NCBI RefSeq assembly: GCF_000744935.1
Contig: NZ_JQMW01000013.1
Location: forward strand, 310,001 to 374,000
Length of the DNA: 64,000 nucleotides
Source: Clostridium sp. KNHs214
GTDB lineage: Bacteria; Bacillota; Clostridia; Clostridiales; Clostridiaceae
Direction: 5' to 3'
The notes under the pieces were generated by a model. It was not told the origin of the DNA. It worked only from the letters and a program-made list of their open reading frames with translations, and ran no database searches. Position numbers and translations under genes: made by a program. Positions 44,645 to 53,416 of the stretch are shown piece by piece (positions within the stretch are counted from its first letter, which is position 1; every line of letters starts with the position of its first letter).

Positions 44645-45697
44645 TTATTTGCAATTCTTTAAATATCTTTTATAAGCTTCTCTAAGTTCCTCTGCACATT
44701 CCTCCACAGCTCTTGGATTACATGCTGCCCATGCTCCCATTTCTGATGATGCATAATACTTTATTTTATTTTCAGACCTTAGAGGAGTATAAAATTCCAC
44801 ATGGAAATGATAATAATCATTATAATTTCCATATTCAGGTGAGTTTACTGGTGCTTGATGTATACACATCATATATGGAAATTTTTTATTAAATAATGCA
44901 TCAAAAGTACCTGTAACTTTTTTCAATATATCTGCAAAATCATTCTTTTCTTCATCCGTAAAGTGAATCATAGCACTTTTGTGGTTTTTGCTCACAATAA
45001 ACATGCCATAAGGATAATCAGTAAAAAATGGTAGGTATGCTACAAAACTGCTATTCTCAACTATTATTCTTTTCTTAAATTCTTCTTCCTCTTTGTTCAT
45101 TCTACATATTAAACATTCATTGTTTTTTTCATAATATTCTCTGCAAGATTCTAATTCAGTCTTTATCTTCAAAGGCATCTTTGAATAAGCGTATATTTGT
45201 CCATGAGGATGAGGCATAGTTACACCTACTTCTTCTCCTCTATTTTCAAATTTAAATATATATTTTATTTTTTTATCTTTACTTAATTCAGTATATCTTT
45301 CACACCATAAATCCACTAACTTTCTTATATGTTCTACTGATAATTCTGGAAGAGTTACTGTATGCTTTGGAGAATATAATATTACCTCACATTTTCCATA
45401 AGCCCTATTTGTTTTATATATACCTGTCCCTGAGTTTTCTACACCTGCTCCCAGTTTTTCTATACCTGTCCCTAAGTTTTCTTGGTTAACGTTTGATCCT
45501 ACTTTATCTGGCTCTGGTGGATTTTCCATAAGTGCTGGAAAATCATTATCATATTTTAAAACTTCATATTCCTCTGGAACCTTTCCTGAACCTGGACAAA
45601 ATGGACACCAATCCTTTGGCATTTGAGGTCTATTTTGTCTATGTGAAGCCACCATTACCCAATCTTTTAACAATGGATTCCATCTTAATTCTGCCAT
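44645..45697 (-). CDS. galT: Galactose-1-phosphate uridylyltransferase with a repeat-encoded insert
   Basis: 350 residues. RWNPLLKDWVMVASHRQNRPQMP and CPFCPGSGKVP (zinc cysteines) open the protein. MPHPHGQIYAYS is the HxHxQ active site with the nucleotidylated histidine, and YHFHVEFYTP is in the C-terminal domain. It transfers UMP between UDP-glucose and galactose-1-P. At residues about 69-95 there are three 7-residue units, NLGTGIE, KLGAGVE and NSGTGIY, where relatives have a short loop. Two units contain exact GGGACAGG cores in frame. The active site is intact. Confidence 0.95.
   Translation of the reverse strand: MAELRWNPLLKDWVMVASHRQNRPQMPKDWCPFCPGSGKVPEEYEVLKYDNDFPALMENPPEPDKVGSNVNQENLGTGIEKLGAGVENSGTGIYKTNRAYGKCEVILYSPKHTVTLPELSVEHIRKLVDLWCERYTELSKDKKIKYIFKFENRGEEVGVTMPHPHGQIYAYSKMPLKIKTELESCREYYEKNNECLICRMNKEEEEFKKRIIVENSSFVAYLPFFTDYPYGMFIVSKNHKSAMIHFTDEEKNDFADILKKVTGTFDALFNKKFPYMMCIHQAPVNSPEYGNYNDYYHFHVEFYTPLRSENKIKYYASSEMGAWAACNPRAVEECAEELREAYKRYLKNCK
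45422..45483 (-). repeat. Three in-frame 21-bp RAYT-type repeats inside galT
   Basis: Units start at about 45422 (ACCTGTCCCT), 45443 (ACCTGCTCCC, decayed) and 45464 (ACCTGTCCCT), each followed by (G/A)AGTTTTCTA-type sequence. The 21-bp period adds seven codons per unit. Confidence 0.9.
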
Positions 45698-45713
45698 ATA
45701 AAATTCCCCCTTT

Positions 45714-45727
45714 AGAAAACCTTTTCT
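45714..45727 (-). promoter_or_regulatory. GalR-type operator before galT
   Basis: AGAAAACCTTTTCT, a near-perfect palindrome, 17 bp upstream of the galT start. The same sequence occurs before galE and, with end changes, before the LacI-family gene. Confidence 0.7.
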
Positions 45728-45886
45728 GTTTTATTATTTTTAAAGTCTAACTTCAAAATCACACCTTTCAAAGCTAGACTTAATTGATCCTTTGCTAAAG
45801 CATAACATTATACCATGTTTAGAAACACCAAGACTGAATCTCCTATATGTAAAAATAACAGTGGTGGCATCCCTAGTTAACAAGCT

Positions 45887-46906
45887 TTATATTTGTTTGC
45901 AACTTTCCCTAATAACTAATTTTGTGTCCAATATGATTTTTCTTCTTACATTGCTGTCATTCTTCATCATATTTAACATTTCATTTGACGCAATTTGTCC
46001 TACAGACATTATTCCCAAATCAATAGAAGTAAGTTTAGGACTTGTTATATTTGAAATAAAAGTATTATCACAACCGATTATAGATATCTCCTCTGGAATT
46101 TTTATTTCTAAATTCCTACAACAATTCATAGCCCCTACAGCCATTATATCATTACAAGCAAATATAGCTGTAGGCCTATCTTTCATCAATAGAACCTTTT
46201 CAATAGCCTTTTGAACATTTTCAGAAGCATACATGCTATTCCCATTTTCAACAGTAATTACCTTACTATACTCAATGTTTTTATCCTTTAGAAATTCCAT
46301 GTAAATTTTTTCTCTTAAATCATAGGAAGAGCTTTGTTCACCTCTTATAAAAAGTATTTTTCTATGATTAAAATTATATAGATATTCTAATGCTTGTTTT
46401 ATACCTATTTCTTCATCATAACTTACATAATTCAATTTATAATCTTCACCTAATGCATTTATAATTAATAAAGGTATGCTAGATGAAATTTCCTTATAAA
46501 ATTTATTTTTTAAATTTTTAATTGAAGGATCTATTACTATAATTCCATCTACCTTTCTTTGTACTAGATTATTTACAAGTTTCTTTTCTTCCTTATAATC
46601 TCCACCGGTATTACACAAAGATATACTATACCCTTGATCTTTTATTATATTTTCTATATTTTCAACTATGGTTGGGAAAAATAAGTTTGTTATACCAGGA
46701 ACCACTACTCCCACTGTATAAGTTTTTTTGGTTATCAAACTTCTTGCCATGTGATTTGGTACAAAATTGAGTTTTTCTATGGCTTTTTCTACCCTTTCAC
46801 GGGTTTCTTTTTTAACCGGATAATTATTATTTATCACTCTAGACACAGTAGTTATAGAAACTCCTGCCTCTTTAGCTACATCTTCTATAGTAATCGCTTT
46901 AATCAC
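45887..46906 (-). CDS. LacI-family regulator, probable galactose repressor
   Basis: 339 residues. The N-terminal HTH is ITIEDVAKEAGVSITTVSRVINN with the hinge KLNFVPNHMARSL. The ligand domain starts TYTVGVVVPGITNLFFPTI and includes IFACNDIMAVGAMNCCRNL. The position upstream of galT-galK and the three shared palindromes suggest that it controls the gal genes and itself. The start is uncertain: the GTG at 46906 touches its ribosome site GAGGGA; the next codon, ATT, would give the family-like MKAITIEDV. The ligand (galactose) is inferred. Confidence 0.9.
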   Translation of the reverse strand: MIKAITIEDVAKEAGVSITTVSRVINNNYPVKKETRERVEKAIEKLNFVPNHMARSLITKKTYTVGVVVPGITNLFFPTIVENIENIIKDQGYSISLCNTGGDYKEEKKLVNNLVQRKVDGIIVIDPSIKNLKNKFYKEISSSIPLLIINALGEDYKLNYVSYDEEIGIKQALEYLYNFNHRKILFIRGEQSSSYDLREKIYMEFLKDKNIEYSKVITVENGNSMYASENVQKAIEKVLLMKDRPTAIFACNDIMAVGAMNCCRNLEIKIPEEISIIGCDNTFISNITSPKLTSIDLGIMSVGQIASNEMLNMMKNDSNVRRKIILDTKLVIRESCKQI

Positions 46907-46913
46907 TCCCTCG

Positions 46914-46927
46914 GGAAAACCTTTTCA
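46914..46927 (-). promoter_or_regulatory. GalR-type operator before the LacI-family gene
   Basis: GGAAAACCTTTTCA shares the GAAAACCTTTTC core with the operators at 45714 and 48005. It lies just downstream of a promoter, so autorepression is likely. Confidence 0.6.
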
Positions 46928-46937
46928 ATATAATACT

Positions 46938-46967
46938 ATATTATCACATATATATTGTATTTTTCAA
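46938..46967 (-). promoter_or_regulatory. Promoter of the LacI-family gene
   Basis: On the minus strand TTGAAA (46962-46967), 18-bp spacer, TAATAT (46938-46943). Confidence 0.55.
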
Positions 46968-47008
46968 TATGCCATAGCATAAGAAGATTGTGAAGAAAGT
47001 GCAATAAG

Positions 47009-47239
47009 AAAAATCTGTCTTTAAGTCCACAATAAATATATTTTCTAGACTGTTCGCAATACGCCAAGAAATTCTAATGTTTTCAAATTTCAATACCCTA
47101 AAGCTTTCAAACTCGCTTCTGACGACGCTCAAACATGAAAGTTTCTTAACGGGCATTGAAATTTGAAAACAAAGAATTTCTAAAGCTAGCTCAATAGCCT
47201 AAGAAAATATATTTATTGTTACCTTAAAGACAGATTTTT
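47009..47239 (+). repeat. Giant-hairpin element C1 (class I arms)
   Basis: A 231-bp near-perfect foldback. Outer stem AAAAATCTGTCTTTAAG (47009-47025) pairs with 47223-47239; the second stem 47029-47046 pairs with 47202-47219. An internal loop CGCAATACGCCAAG/CTAGCTCAATAG follows, then the GTTTTCAAATTTCAAT stem and an apical domain AAGCTTTCA...TGAAAG. No ORF of note. Confidence 0.85.
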
Positions 47240-47686
47240 CGGTTCATGCATAAGCTATCAGAGGAGGAACACAGCTGACTAAAGGATGATTTTCCTCCGC
47301 TTCGCTATGGAAAATCTTTAATTTATAAATAGAAAGGCGTTCATAATATTTTTTAGGCGGAGCCTTTCGAAAAGTTATATGGTACCTATTAAAATAAAAT
47401 AATAACTAAAATTCAATTCATTTTGCCGTAAGGCAGTTGTTTGTACAAATCAGAATTTGTAATTTAGACCAGGTAAGAGGTATTACTTCTTATCTATTAC
47501 CTATTACTTATTACTTATCTACAAGTTCTTATTTATCTAACAATTAAAGTTATATATTTTTATATAAATCCTAATCATGCCTACGTATTTAGGCTGGCTA
47601 TCGCCAATAAAAAAATTTTAAGCCCTTAAAGAAAAGCTATAACTACTCCATTTAATGAAACAGTTATAGCTTTTTCCTATTAAACT

Positions 47687-47918
47687 AAAAATCTGATTTT
47701 AATGTAGTAATAAATGTGTAATTGGGGACTATTGAACTAGCCTTAGAACTTCTTATGTCTCACAGTTAAAGACCCGTTAAGAAGCTTTCATTATTTGAGC
47801 AATGTAAAAAGCGAGTTTGAAAGCTTTAGGGGCTTTAACTGTGAGACATTTAGAAGTTCTTGGCGTATTGTGAACAGTCCCAAATTACACATTTATTACG
47901 GAATTAAAATCAGATTTT
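47687..47918 (-). repeat. Giant-hairpin element C2 (class II arms)
   Basis: A 232-bp foldback in reverse orientation to C1. Outer arms AAAATCTGATTTTAAT (47687-47702) and its complement (47903-47918); inner stem GTCTCACAGTTAAAG with CTTTAACTGTGAGAC. The internal and apical loop sequences match C1, while the stems differ. Confidence 0.85.
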
Positions 47919-47968
47919 CTTCAATGTATTATGTCTCAATATATTCTTTCTGTGAACTTCAATAAAAG

Positions 47969-47998
47969 TTGATAAAATAGTGATTTTTATGATAATAT
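47969..47998 (+). promoter_or_regulatory. galE promoter
   Basis: TTGATA (47969-47974), 18-bp spacer, TAATAT (47993-47998), seven bases before the operator. Confidence 0.6.
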
Positions 47999-48004
47999 AG
48001 TTAT

Positions 48005-48018
48005 AGAAAAGGTTTTCT
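48005..48018 (+). promoter_or_regulatory. GalR-type operator before galE
   Basis: AGAAAAGGTTTTCT, the exact reverse complement of the galT operator, placed at the expected start of transcription. Confidence 0.7.
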
Positions 48019-48040
48019 TAAATGAAATGGAGGGATATTA

Positions 48041-49027
48041 ATGTCTATTTTAGTTTGTGGCGGTGCAGGATATATAGGCAGCCATATGGTTGCTCACCTT
48101 TTAGAAAATAATAAAGAAGTAATTATTGTAGATAATCTACAAAAAGGACATAAGGAGTCCTTATTGGGTGGTAAATTATACATTGGAGATTTAAGAGATT
48201 CTGAATTTCTTGATAAAGTTTTTAAGGAAAACTCTATAGAAGGCGTTATTGATTTTGCAGCTGATTCACTAGTTGGAGAAAGTGTTAAAGATCCACTAAA
48301 ATATTTTAATAATAACGTGTATTCCACCATAAACCTATTAACTGCTATGAAAAATTTTGGAGTTAAATACATTGTATTTTCTTCCACTGCTGCTACCTAC
48401 GGTGAGCCAGAGAATATTCCTATATTAGAAAATGATAGGACTTATCCTACTAATCCTTATGGAGAGTCTAAGTTAGCTGTAGAGAAAATTTTAAAATGGT
48501 GTGATAATGCTTATGGTATTAAATACACAGCTCTTAGGTATTTTAATGCCGCTGGTGCCCATATTAATGGCAAAATTGGAGAAGATCATAATCCTGAAAG
48601 TCATCTAATTCCTATAGTTCTTCAAGCTGCTTTAGGTACAAGAGAAAAAGTAAGTATTTTTGGAGATGACTATGCAACAAAAGACGGCACTTGTGTAAGA
48701 GATTACATACATGTAAGCGATTTAGCATCTGCACACCTTCTAGCTTTAGAAAGACTTAAACGTACAGGGGAAAGTAAAATTTACAATTTAGGAAATGGAG
48801 AAGGTTTTTCCGTAAAGGAAGTTATAGAAACTTGCAAAAGAGTAACGGGAGTTAAAATAAAATCTGAAATAACTAAAAGGCGAGCTGGAGACCCTGCAAC
48901 CTTAATAGCTTCTTCAAAAAAGGCTATGGAAGAGTTAAATTGGAATCCTAAATATAATTCCTTAGAAACTATAATAGATACTGCTTGGCAATGGCATAAA
49001 ACTCATCCAAATGGATATGCAAAATAA
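48041..49027 (+). CDS. galE: UDP-glucose 4-epimerase
   Basis: 328 residues. VCGGAGYIGSHMVAHLLE is the NAD-binding start, FSSTAATYGEP the catalytic Ser/Thr region, NPYGESKLAVEKIL the YxxxK motif, and ALRYFNAAGA with DGTCVRDYIHVSDLA are GalE hallmarks. It interconverts UDP-galactose and UDP-glucose. GGAGGG precedes the ATG. It is divergent from the galR-galT-galK genes and carries its own promoter and operator. Confidence 0.97.
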   Translation: MSILVCGGAGYIGSHMVAHLLENNKEVIIVDNLQKGHKESLLGGKLYIGDLRDSEFLDKVFKENSIEGVIDFAADSLVGESVKDPLKYFNNNVYSTINLLTAMKNFGVKYIVFSSTAATYGEPENIPILENDRTYPTNPYGESKLAVEKILKWCDNAYGIKYTALRYFNAAGAHINGKIGEDHNPESHLIPIVLQAALGTREKVSIFGDDYATKDGTCVRDYIHVSDLASAHLLALERLKRTGESKIYNLGNGEGFSVKEVIETCKRVTGVKIKSEITKRRAGDPATLIASSKKAMEELNWNPKYNSLETIIDTAWQWHKTHPNGYAK

Positions 49028-49046
49028 AATAACTCAATTGATATAT

Positions 49047-49215
49047 TGATTAAAGCACAAAAAGGTATAATGCGGTGGAATTATGAAATTTCTCCTCCAT
49101 GACTTGCATAAGAGCTCTGAACAATAAATTTAAATATTTTCCTTGCTTCTTATGCAAATCATTCCAGATAAATTTCATAATTAAAGTAATTTAATATTTT
49201 TTGTAGGATAATCAT
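49047..49215. repeat. MITE family A copy 5
   Basis: 169 bp, full length: TGATTAAAGCACAAAAAGG left end, TGTAGGATAATCAT right end, with the TTCTCCTCCATGACTTGCAT and CTTATGCAAATCATTCCAG internal arms. Confidence 0.8.
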
Positions 49216-49239
49216 ATATTACAATATACAAATAGGAGG

Positions 49240-49307
49240 TGAACGCTGCTGTAAAATTATAGGTTTTTCCTATATAAATTTTTATGTATTATTAGCAGCG
49301 GTGCTAT
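49240..49307 (+). promoter_or_regulatory. Leader of the galM-like gene: mini-ORF and stem-loop
   Basis: TAGGAGG precedes GTG-AAC-GCT-GCT-GTA-AAA-TTA-TAG, a 7-codon ORF. Its CGCTGCT (49244-49250) can pair with AGCAGCG (49294-49300), which holds the poor ribosome site of the next gene. This could link translation of the two. Confidence 0.4.
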
Positions 49308-50237
49308 ATGATTCATATTGAAAAATTCATGAACACCAAAGGTATATATTTGGAAGATGATGATTTGAGAGTGGTTGTTCTACCTGAAATAGGTGGGAAA
49401 ATAGCTTCCCTATATCATAAGAAAAAAGAATTTGAACTTTTATTTCAAAATAAATTTAAAAGCTATGAAAAAGCTGCATTAAATTCTGCCTTTGAAAAAT
49501 TTGATGCCTCTGGTTTTGATGACGCTTTTCCCACAATAGATCCTTGTAGAGTTGTATATGGAAACAAAGAAATCTTATATCCTGATCATGGTGAAGTTTG
49601 GAGCTCATCCTTTGATTATAAAATAGAAAATAATAGAGTTTTCTTAAGTTTTAACAGTACCATATTACCTTATAAATATATGAAAACTCTTTATTTAGAA
49701 GAAGGAGTTTTAACAATAGATTACAATATTAAAAATACCGGTAATTTACCTATACCATGCATATGGGCTATGCACTGTTTAATAAACTGCGAAGAAGAAA
49801 TGAAAATCAACTTTCCAAAGGGAACAAAAGAAATAATAAACGTGCATAAAAGTGTTAATTTAGGTGATTTAAACTCTATTCATCCTTATCCTAAAACAAC
49901 AACTCCAAAAGGAGAGATTTATAATTTAAATAAAGTAGGTAGAAAAAATTTAAATAATACAGAAAAATACTATGCTTATAGTATTCTAAAAGAAGGGATT
50001 TGCTCTGTTTATTACCCTAATAAAGACATAACATACAAAATAAATTTCAACAAAGATGCCCTTCCTTATTTAGGTTTTTGGGTCACTGAAGGCGGTTTTA
50101 GAGGTGATTACAATTGTGCCTTAGAGCCTACTAACGGATTTTATGATACTATTCCTATTGCGAAGGAAAACAATAAGCTATTTTATCTTAAAAAAGAAGA
50201 GGATTTAAATTTTAAAATAACCATAGAACTTTTTTAA
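49308..50237 (+). CDS. Aldose 1-epimerase-like protein
   Basis: 309 residues of the galactose mutarotase-like beta-sandwich. LRVVVLPEIGGKIASLYHKK at the N terminus, DDAFPTIDP, LYPDHGEVWSSSF with the likely active-site histidine, CIWAMHCLI with the second histidine, and LGFWVTEGGF later. It may convert beta- to alpha-galactose for GalK, which fits its place after galE. It is more distant from classical GalM than expected and could act on another aldose. Confidence 0.75.
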   Translation: MIHIEKFMNTKGIYLEDDDLRVVVLPEIGGKIASLYHKKKEFELLFQNKFKSYEKAALNSAFEKFDASGFDDAFPTIDPCRVVYGNKEILYPDHGEVWSSSFDYKIENNRVFLSFNSTILPYKYMKTLYLEEGVLTIDYNIKNTGNLPIPCIWAMHCLINCEEEMKINFPKGTKEIINVHKSVNLGDLNSIHPYPKTTTPKGEIYNLNKVGRKNLNNTEKYYAYSILKEGICSVYYPNKDITYKINFNKDALPYLGFWVTEGGFRGDYNCALEPTNGFYDTIPIAKENNKLFYLKKEEDLNFKITIELF

Positions 50238-50249
50238 AATAAGTATTAT

Positions 50250-50393
50250 TTAAATATTTAGCATTGTTTTAAAAATATCTATTGGCTTACATAATATTCT
50301 CTTAAAATAAGTAATCACTAACAGTATTGCAGCTAAGGTAATTAACCAAATTACATCTATAAGATATATAAAAAAACTTTTTCTTCGTTTCAT
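50250..50393 (-). CDS. 47-residue single-helix membrane protein
   Basis: Starts MKRRKSFFIYLIDVIWLITL, continues with a hydrophobic stretch ending VITYFKRILC, and ends FKTMLNI. A basic N terminus and one transmembrane helix are clear. GAAGGATGTGG lies upstream of the ATG. It converges on the galM-like gene with 12 bp between stops. I do not recognise the family. Confidence 0.5.
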   Translation of the reverse strand: MKRRKSFFIYLIDVIWLITLAAILLVITYFKRILCKPIDIFKTMLNI

Positions 50394-50508
50394 GGATTGT
50401 CCACATCCTTCTCGTAACTAAAATTATATAAATTCTATTTTTAACTTATTTTATTTATACTAGCATTTTTTCTTTTTATTCTAATAAAATTTAATAAAAA
50501 TTAAACAC

Positions 50509-50671
50509 TAAGGTACATGAAAAGAAATAACAAGTCAAAAATAACGGTACATTTTGTGTCAGACGATGAAGCAGGTTCCGCCTTTGGTAGAACTATCGGG
50601 GGTTCTGTTGACGCAGTATGACGCAAGATAGACTAGCATACTGACTTATTATTTATTTGAATGTGCCTAAA
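50509..50671. repeat. MITE family B copy 5
   Basis: Full-length copy: AAGGTACATGAAAAGAAATA left, ACTTATTATTTATTTGAATG...CCTAA right, with GCAGGTTCCGCC and GGGGGTTCTG in the centre. Confidence 0.8.
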
Positions 50672-50756
50672 TTTCTATTTTAATTATACACTGTATATAT
50701 AATTATATATATAAATAGTTTCAATATGGTTAAAATATGGTTAAAATATAAAATTT

Positions 50757-50777
50757 TAAAGAGAAGCATTAGCTTCT
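50757..50777 (-). terminator. Terminator after the CcpA-like gene
   Basis: AGAGAAGC and GCTTCTCT pair around ATTA, immediately after the stop codon; TTAAAATTTT follows on the minus strand. Confidence 0.75.
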
Positions 50778-50780
50778 CTT

Positions 50781-51785
50781 TTATTTTTGCTTTTTACACG
50801 ATTCTCTTTCTATTAGCTGATAAGGCAGTACATAATTTTTTTCTTCCATCTTCTGTTTATTAATAATTTTAATTAACATTCTCATACCGACAGAGCCCAT
50901 ATCATACATTGGTTGTGCTACGGTAGTTAGCTTAGGATAAAATACTGATGCTTCATATATGTCGTTAAATCCCATTACATCTATATCTTCTGGCACTTTT
51001 ATACCCTTTTCTCTCAAAGCATTTATAGCTCCTATAGCACATTCATCACTACCACAAAATACTGCATCCACATTTTCATTTTCTAATATCTTTATCATTC
51101 CCTTATACCCATCTTCTACCTTTAATCCACCAGAGTAAATAAGAGATTTTTCAGATTTTAGTTCATTTTCTTCAATAGCTTTTCTATATCCTACATATCT
51201 CATAGATGTTATGTTATTTTCATCATCTTTATTTCCTATGTAAGCTATTTTTCTATTTCCATTTTTAATTAAGTAATTTACTGCATCATAAGCTGCACCT
51301 TCATTATCTATGGAAACGCTTGGAAAATTCTTTTCCTTATCTGTATTCTCTATTAGAACCATTGGAATTCCCAATTCCTTTATAAAGTCTAATATTTTAG
51401 GCTGCAGGGAACTACTCATATAAAGTATTCCATCTACCATCTTTTCCCTAAGAACTCTTAAGTAGTTTATTTCTTTTTCTAAATCCAAGTCCGTATTGCA
51501 AAGCATTATGTTATAGTCATATATATTAGCAACGTCCTCAGCGCCTCTTACTATCTCTGGATAAAATTGGCTAGATATATCAGGAATTATCATTCCTATA
51601 GTACTGGTTCTTTGTGTTTTTAAACTTCTAGCTACAATATTCGGTCTGTATTGTAACTTATCAATTGCCTCTAATACCTTTTTCTTTGTTTCTTCATTTA
51701 CCACATTTATATTATTCAAAACTCTTGATACCGTTGCAATTGATACGCCTGCTTCTCTCGCTACGTCTTTAATTGAAGCCGCCAT
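50781..51785 (-). CDS. LacI-family regulator, CcpA-like
   Basis: 334 residues, the size of CcpA. The HTH is ASIKDVAREAGVSIATVSRVLNN with hinge KLQYRPNIVARSLKT. The periplasmic-binding-like domain begins TSTIGMIIPDISSQFYPEIV and ends YQLIERESCKKQK. The residue pattern RSLKTQRTSTIGMIIPD resembles clostridial CcpA more than sugar-specific regulators, but this was not tested. It follows deoB by 105 bp on the same strand. Confidence 0.8.
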   Translation of the reverse strand: MAASIKDVAREAGVSIATVSRVLNNINVVNEETKKKVLEAIDKLQYRPNIVARSLKTQRTSTIGMIIPDISSQFYPEIVRGAEDVANIYDYNIMLCNTDLDLEKEINYLRVLREKMVDGILYMSSSLQPKILDFIKELGIPMVLIENTDKEKNFPSVSIDNEGAAYDAVNYLIKNGNRKIAYIGNKDDENNITSMRYVGYRKAIEENELKSEKSLIYSGGLKVEDGYKGMIKILENENVDAVFCGSDECAIGAINALREKGIKVPEDIDVMGFNDIYEASVFYPKLTTVAQPMYDMGSVGMRMLIKIINKQKMEEKNYVLPYQLIERESCKKQK

Positions 51786-51890
51786 ATTATCAACTCCTAT
51801 ACATATTATTCTAATTATTATACCCTAAAAAAACTGTCACTTACAAGCTAAAATATATTTTATTTTACTATTTTAAAGGTTATTTTATAA

Positions 51891-53060
51891 TTACATTAAA
51901 AAATATTCTTTAACCATACTACTTATATAAGATAAGGTTGGAATTTCACCTATAAATCCATTTAAATTACATTGCCCATAAATCAATATAGGCACGTACT
52001 CTCTAGTATGCTTACTATGCCCTATAGTTGGGTCATTTCCATGATCTCCTGTAACTATTAATATATCCTGCTCATTCATTACACTAAGTATTTTACCTAT
52101 ATATTCGTCTATTATTTTAAGTTCCATAGCATATTTATAAGCATCTTGAAGATGCCCTGCTATGTCCGTTCCCTGCACATTGCTCAAAATAAATGCTTCT
52201 TTAGTGTTTATTATCTCCCTTAAAGTTAAATTTAATATATTTTTCGTATCTTTTTGTATTAAATTTTTTCCATAAGGATTATGTATTATATCCCCTGCTT
52301 TTCCTATCAAAATTACTGGAATGTTTTTATCTCCTAACAAATATTGAATTTGTTTATTATCCTTATGATAGAAGGGCAAATTAGCATTTATATATCCCCT
52401 ATCTTCATAAATCCCTGCTTTTACTAGATTTATACCTATAGCTCCACTTTCCTTTTTTTCTATAAAAGACTTTAACTTATCTACTGGTACAAAAGCTCCG
52501 TTAACTGTAACCCTTGAAACTTCTGAAGCTTCTCTAACAATATTAGCTATTTTAAAGATTTCTTCGTATCCTATTTTGTTCAGGTCAGCTGTAACACTAT
52601 ATATTTGTCCTATATCCCCTTCCAAACTATCACCAATTATAATATAATCTCCTATACATAGTAATTTAAAGTTTTTTTCTTTTACTATATATTCTATTTT
52701 ATATCCCTGATGCTCAAGTAACTTTCCTATTTCATGGGCTTTTTCAGAAAACACTTGCATATTCCTATTAAAATCTTTTCTTCCCATAATCTCTTGATGT
52801 CCTAAAAATGAATCTGCTCCAGGGTGATTTAGAGCACATTTACCATAAGTACAATTTAAACTCTTTTTCATATACTCCGTTTCATAATCTAAAGCATTCA
52901 TTATTCCTAGCTTCTCCAAATTGGGAAGTTGCAAAGAGCTAACCTTACACAATACATGTTTTAAAGTATTAGCTCCTATATCCTCTTTTCTATTAATCTG
53001 TACATCCTCCATTGCTCCAATACCTAATCCATCTATAACTAAGACTATAAATCTTCCCAT
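51891..53060 (-). CDS. deoB: Phosphopentomutase
   Basis: About 389 residues of the alkaline-phosphatase superfamily. Metal ligands are visible in VIDGLGIGAMED, PGADSFLGHQEIMGRKD, VQGTDIAGHLQDAYKYA and VTGDHGNDPTIGHSKHTREYVP. It interconverts (deoxy)ribose 1- and 5-phosphates in nucleoside salvage. AAGGTG six bases before the ATG at 53060 sets the start; the GTG at 53069 is part of that site. Some spacing differs from model DeoB sequences, so a related mutase is possible. Confidence 0.85.
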   Translation of the reverse strand: MGRFIVLVIDGLGIGAMEDVQINRKEDIGANTLKHVLCKVSSLQLPNLEKLGIMNALDYETEYMKKSLNCTYGKCALNHPGADSFLGHQEIMGRKDFNRNMQVFSEKAHEIGKLLEHQGYKIEYIVKEKNFKLLCIGDYIIIGDSLEGDIGQIYSVTADLNKIGYEEIFKIANIVREASEVSRVTVNGAFVPVDKLKSFIEKKESGAIGINLVKAGIYEDRGYINANLPFYHKDNKQIQYLLGDKNIPVILIGKAGDIIHNPYGKNLIQKDTKNILNLTLREIINTKEAFILSNVQGTDIAGHLQDAYKYAMELKIIDEYIGKILSVMNEQDILIVTGDHGNDPTIGHSKHTREYVPILIYGQCNLNGFIGEIPTLSYISSMVKEYFLM

Positions 53061-53186
53061 CTTCAACACCTTATCCTCAAATCAATTGAGACTTAATTTA
53101 CATATAATTTATCCCTATGCTAACTCTGCTTAAACTTAATATACAGCCTACTTCCATGTACATTATATCATAGCAATACATTGAAG

Positions 53187-53416
53187 AAAAATCTGATTTT
53201 AATTCCGTAATAAATGTGTAATTTTAGACTGTTCACAATACGCCAAGAACTTCTAAATGTGTCACAGTTAAAGCCCCTAAAGCTTTCAAACTCACTGGTT
53301 CCTCGTTCAAACATGAAAGCTTCTTAACGGGTCTTTAATTGTGACACATAAGAAGTTCTAAGGCTAGTTCAATAGTCCCAAATTCCACATTTATTACTAC
53401 ATTAAAATTAGATTTT
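53187..53416 (+). repeat. Giant-hairpin element C3 (class II arms)
   Basis: 230-bp foldback. Outer arms 53187-53202 and 53401-53416 with one G-T type change. Inner stem GTGTCACAGTTAAAG (53259-53273) with CTTTAATTGTGACAC (53333-53347), where one change again leaves a G-T pair. Loops match C1. Confidence 0.85.

Larger units (their letters stand above)
47009..47918. mobile_element. ORF-less composite bounded by inverted giant hairpins C1 and C2
   Basis: 910 bp. Between the hairpins are repeat blocks that recur at 53.9-54.4 kb and 57.9-58.2 kb: a CTAAAGGATGATTTTCCTCC palindrome (47277-47333), GCGGAGCC (about 47356) and a CATGCCTACGTATTTAGGCT block (47577). A hairpin AGCTATAACT/AGTTATAGCT lies at 47638-47672. 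No gene is present. Confidence 0.65.

Noticed and set aside
46944-47156. 70-codon ORF, with similar ORFs at 53501-53767 and 57564-57824
   Set aside because: Their related sequences (RVLKFENIRISWRIA) are translations of the giant-hairpin arms. The reading is not conserved in classes II and III and no ribosome site is present.
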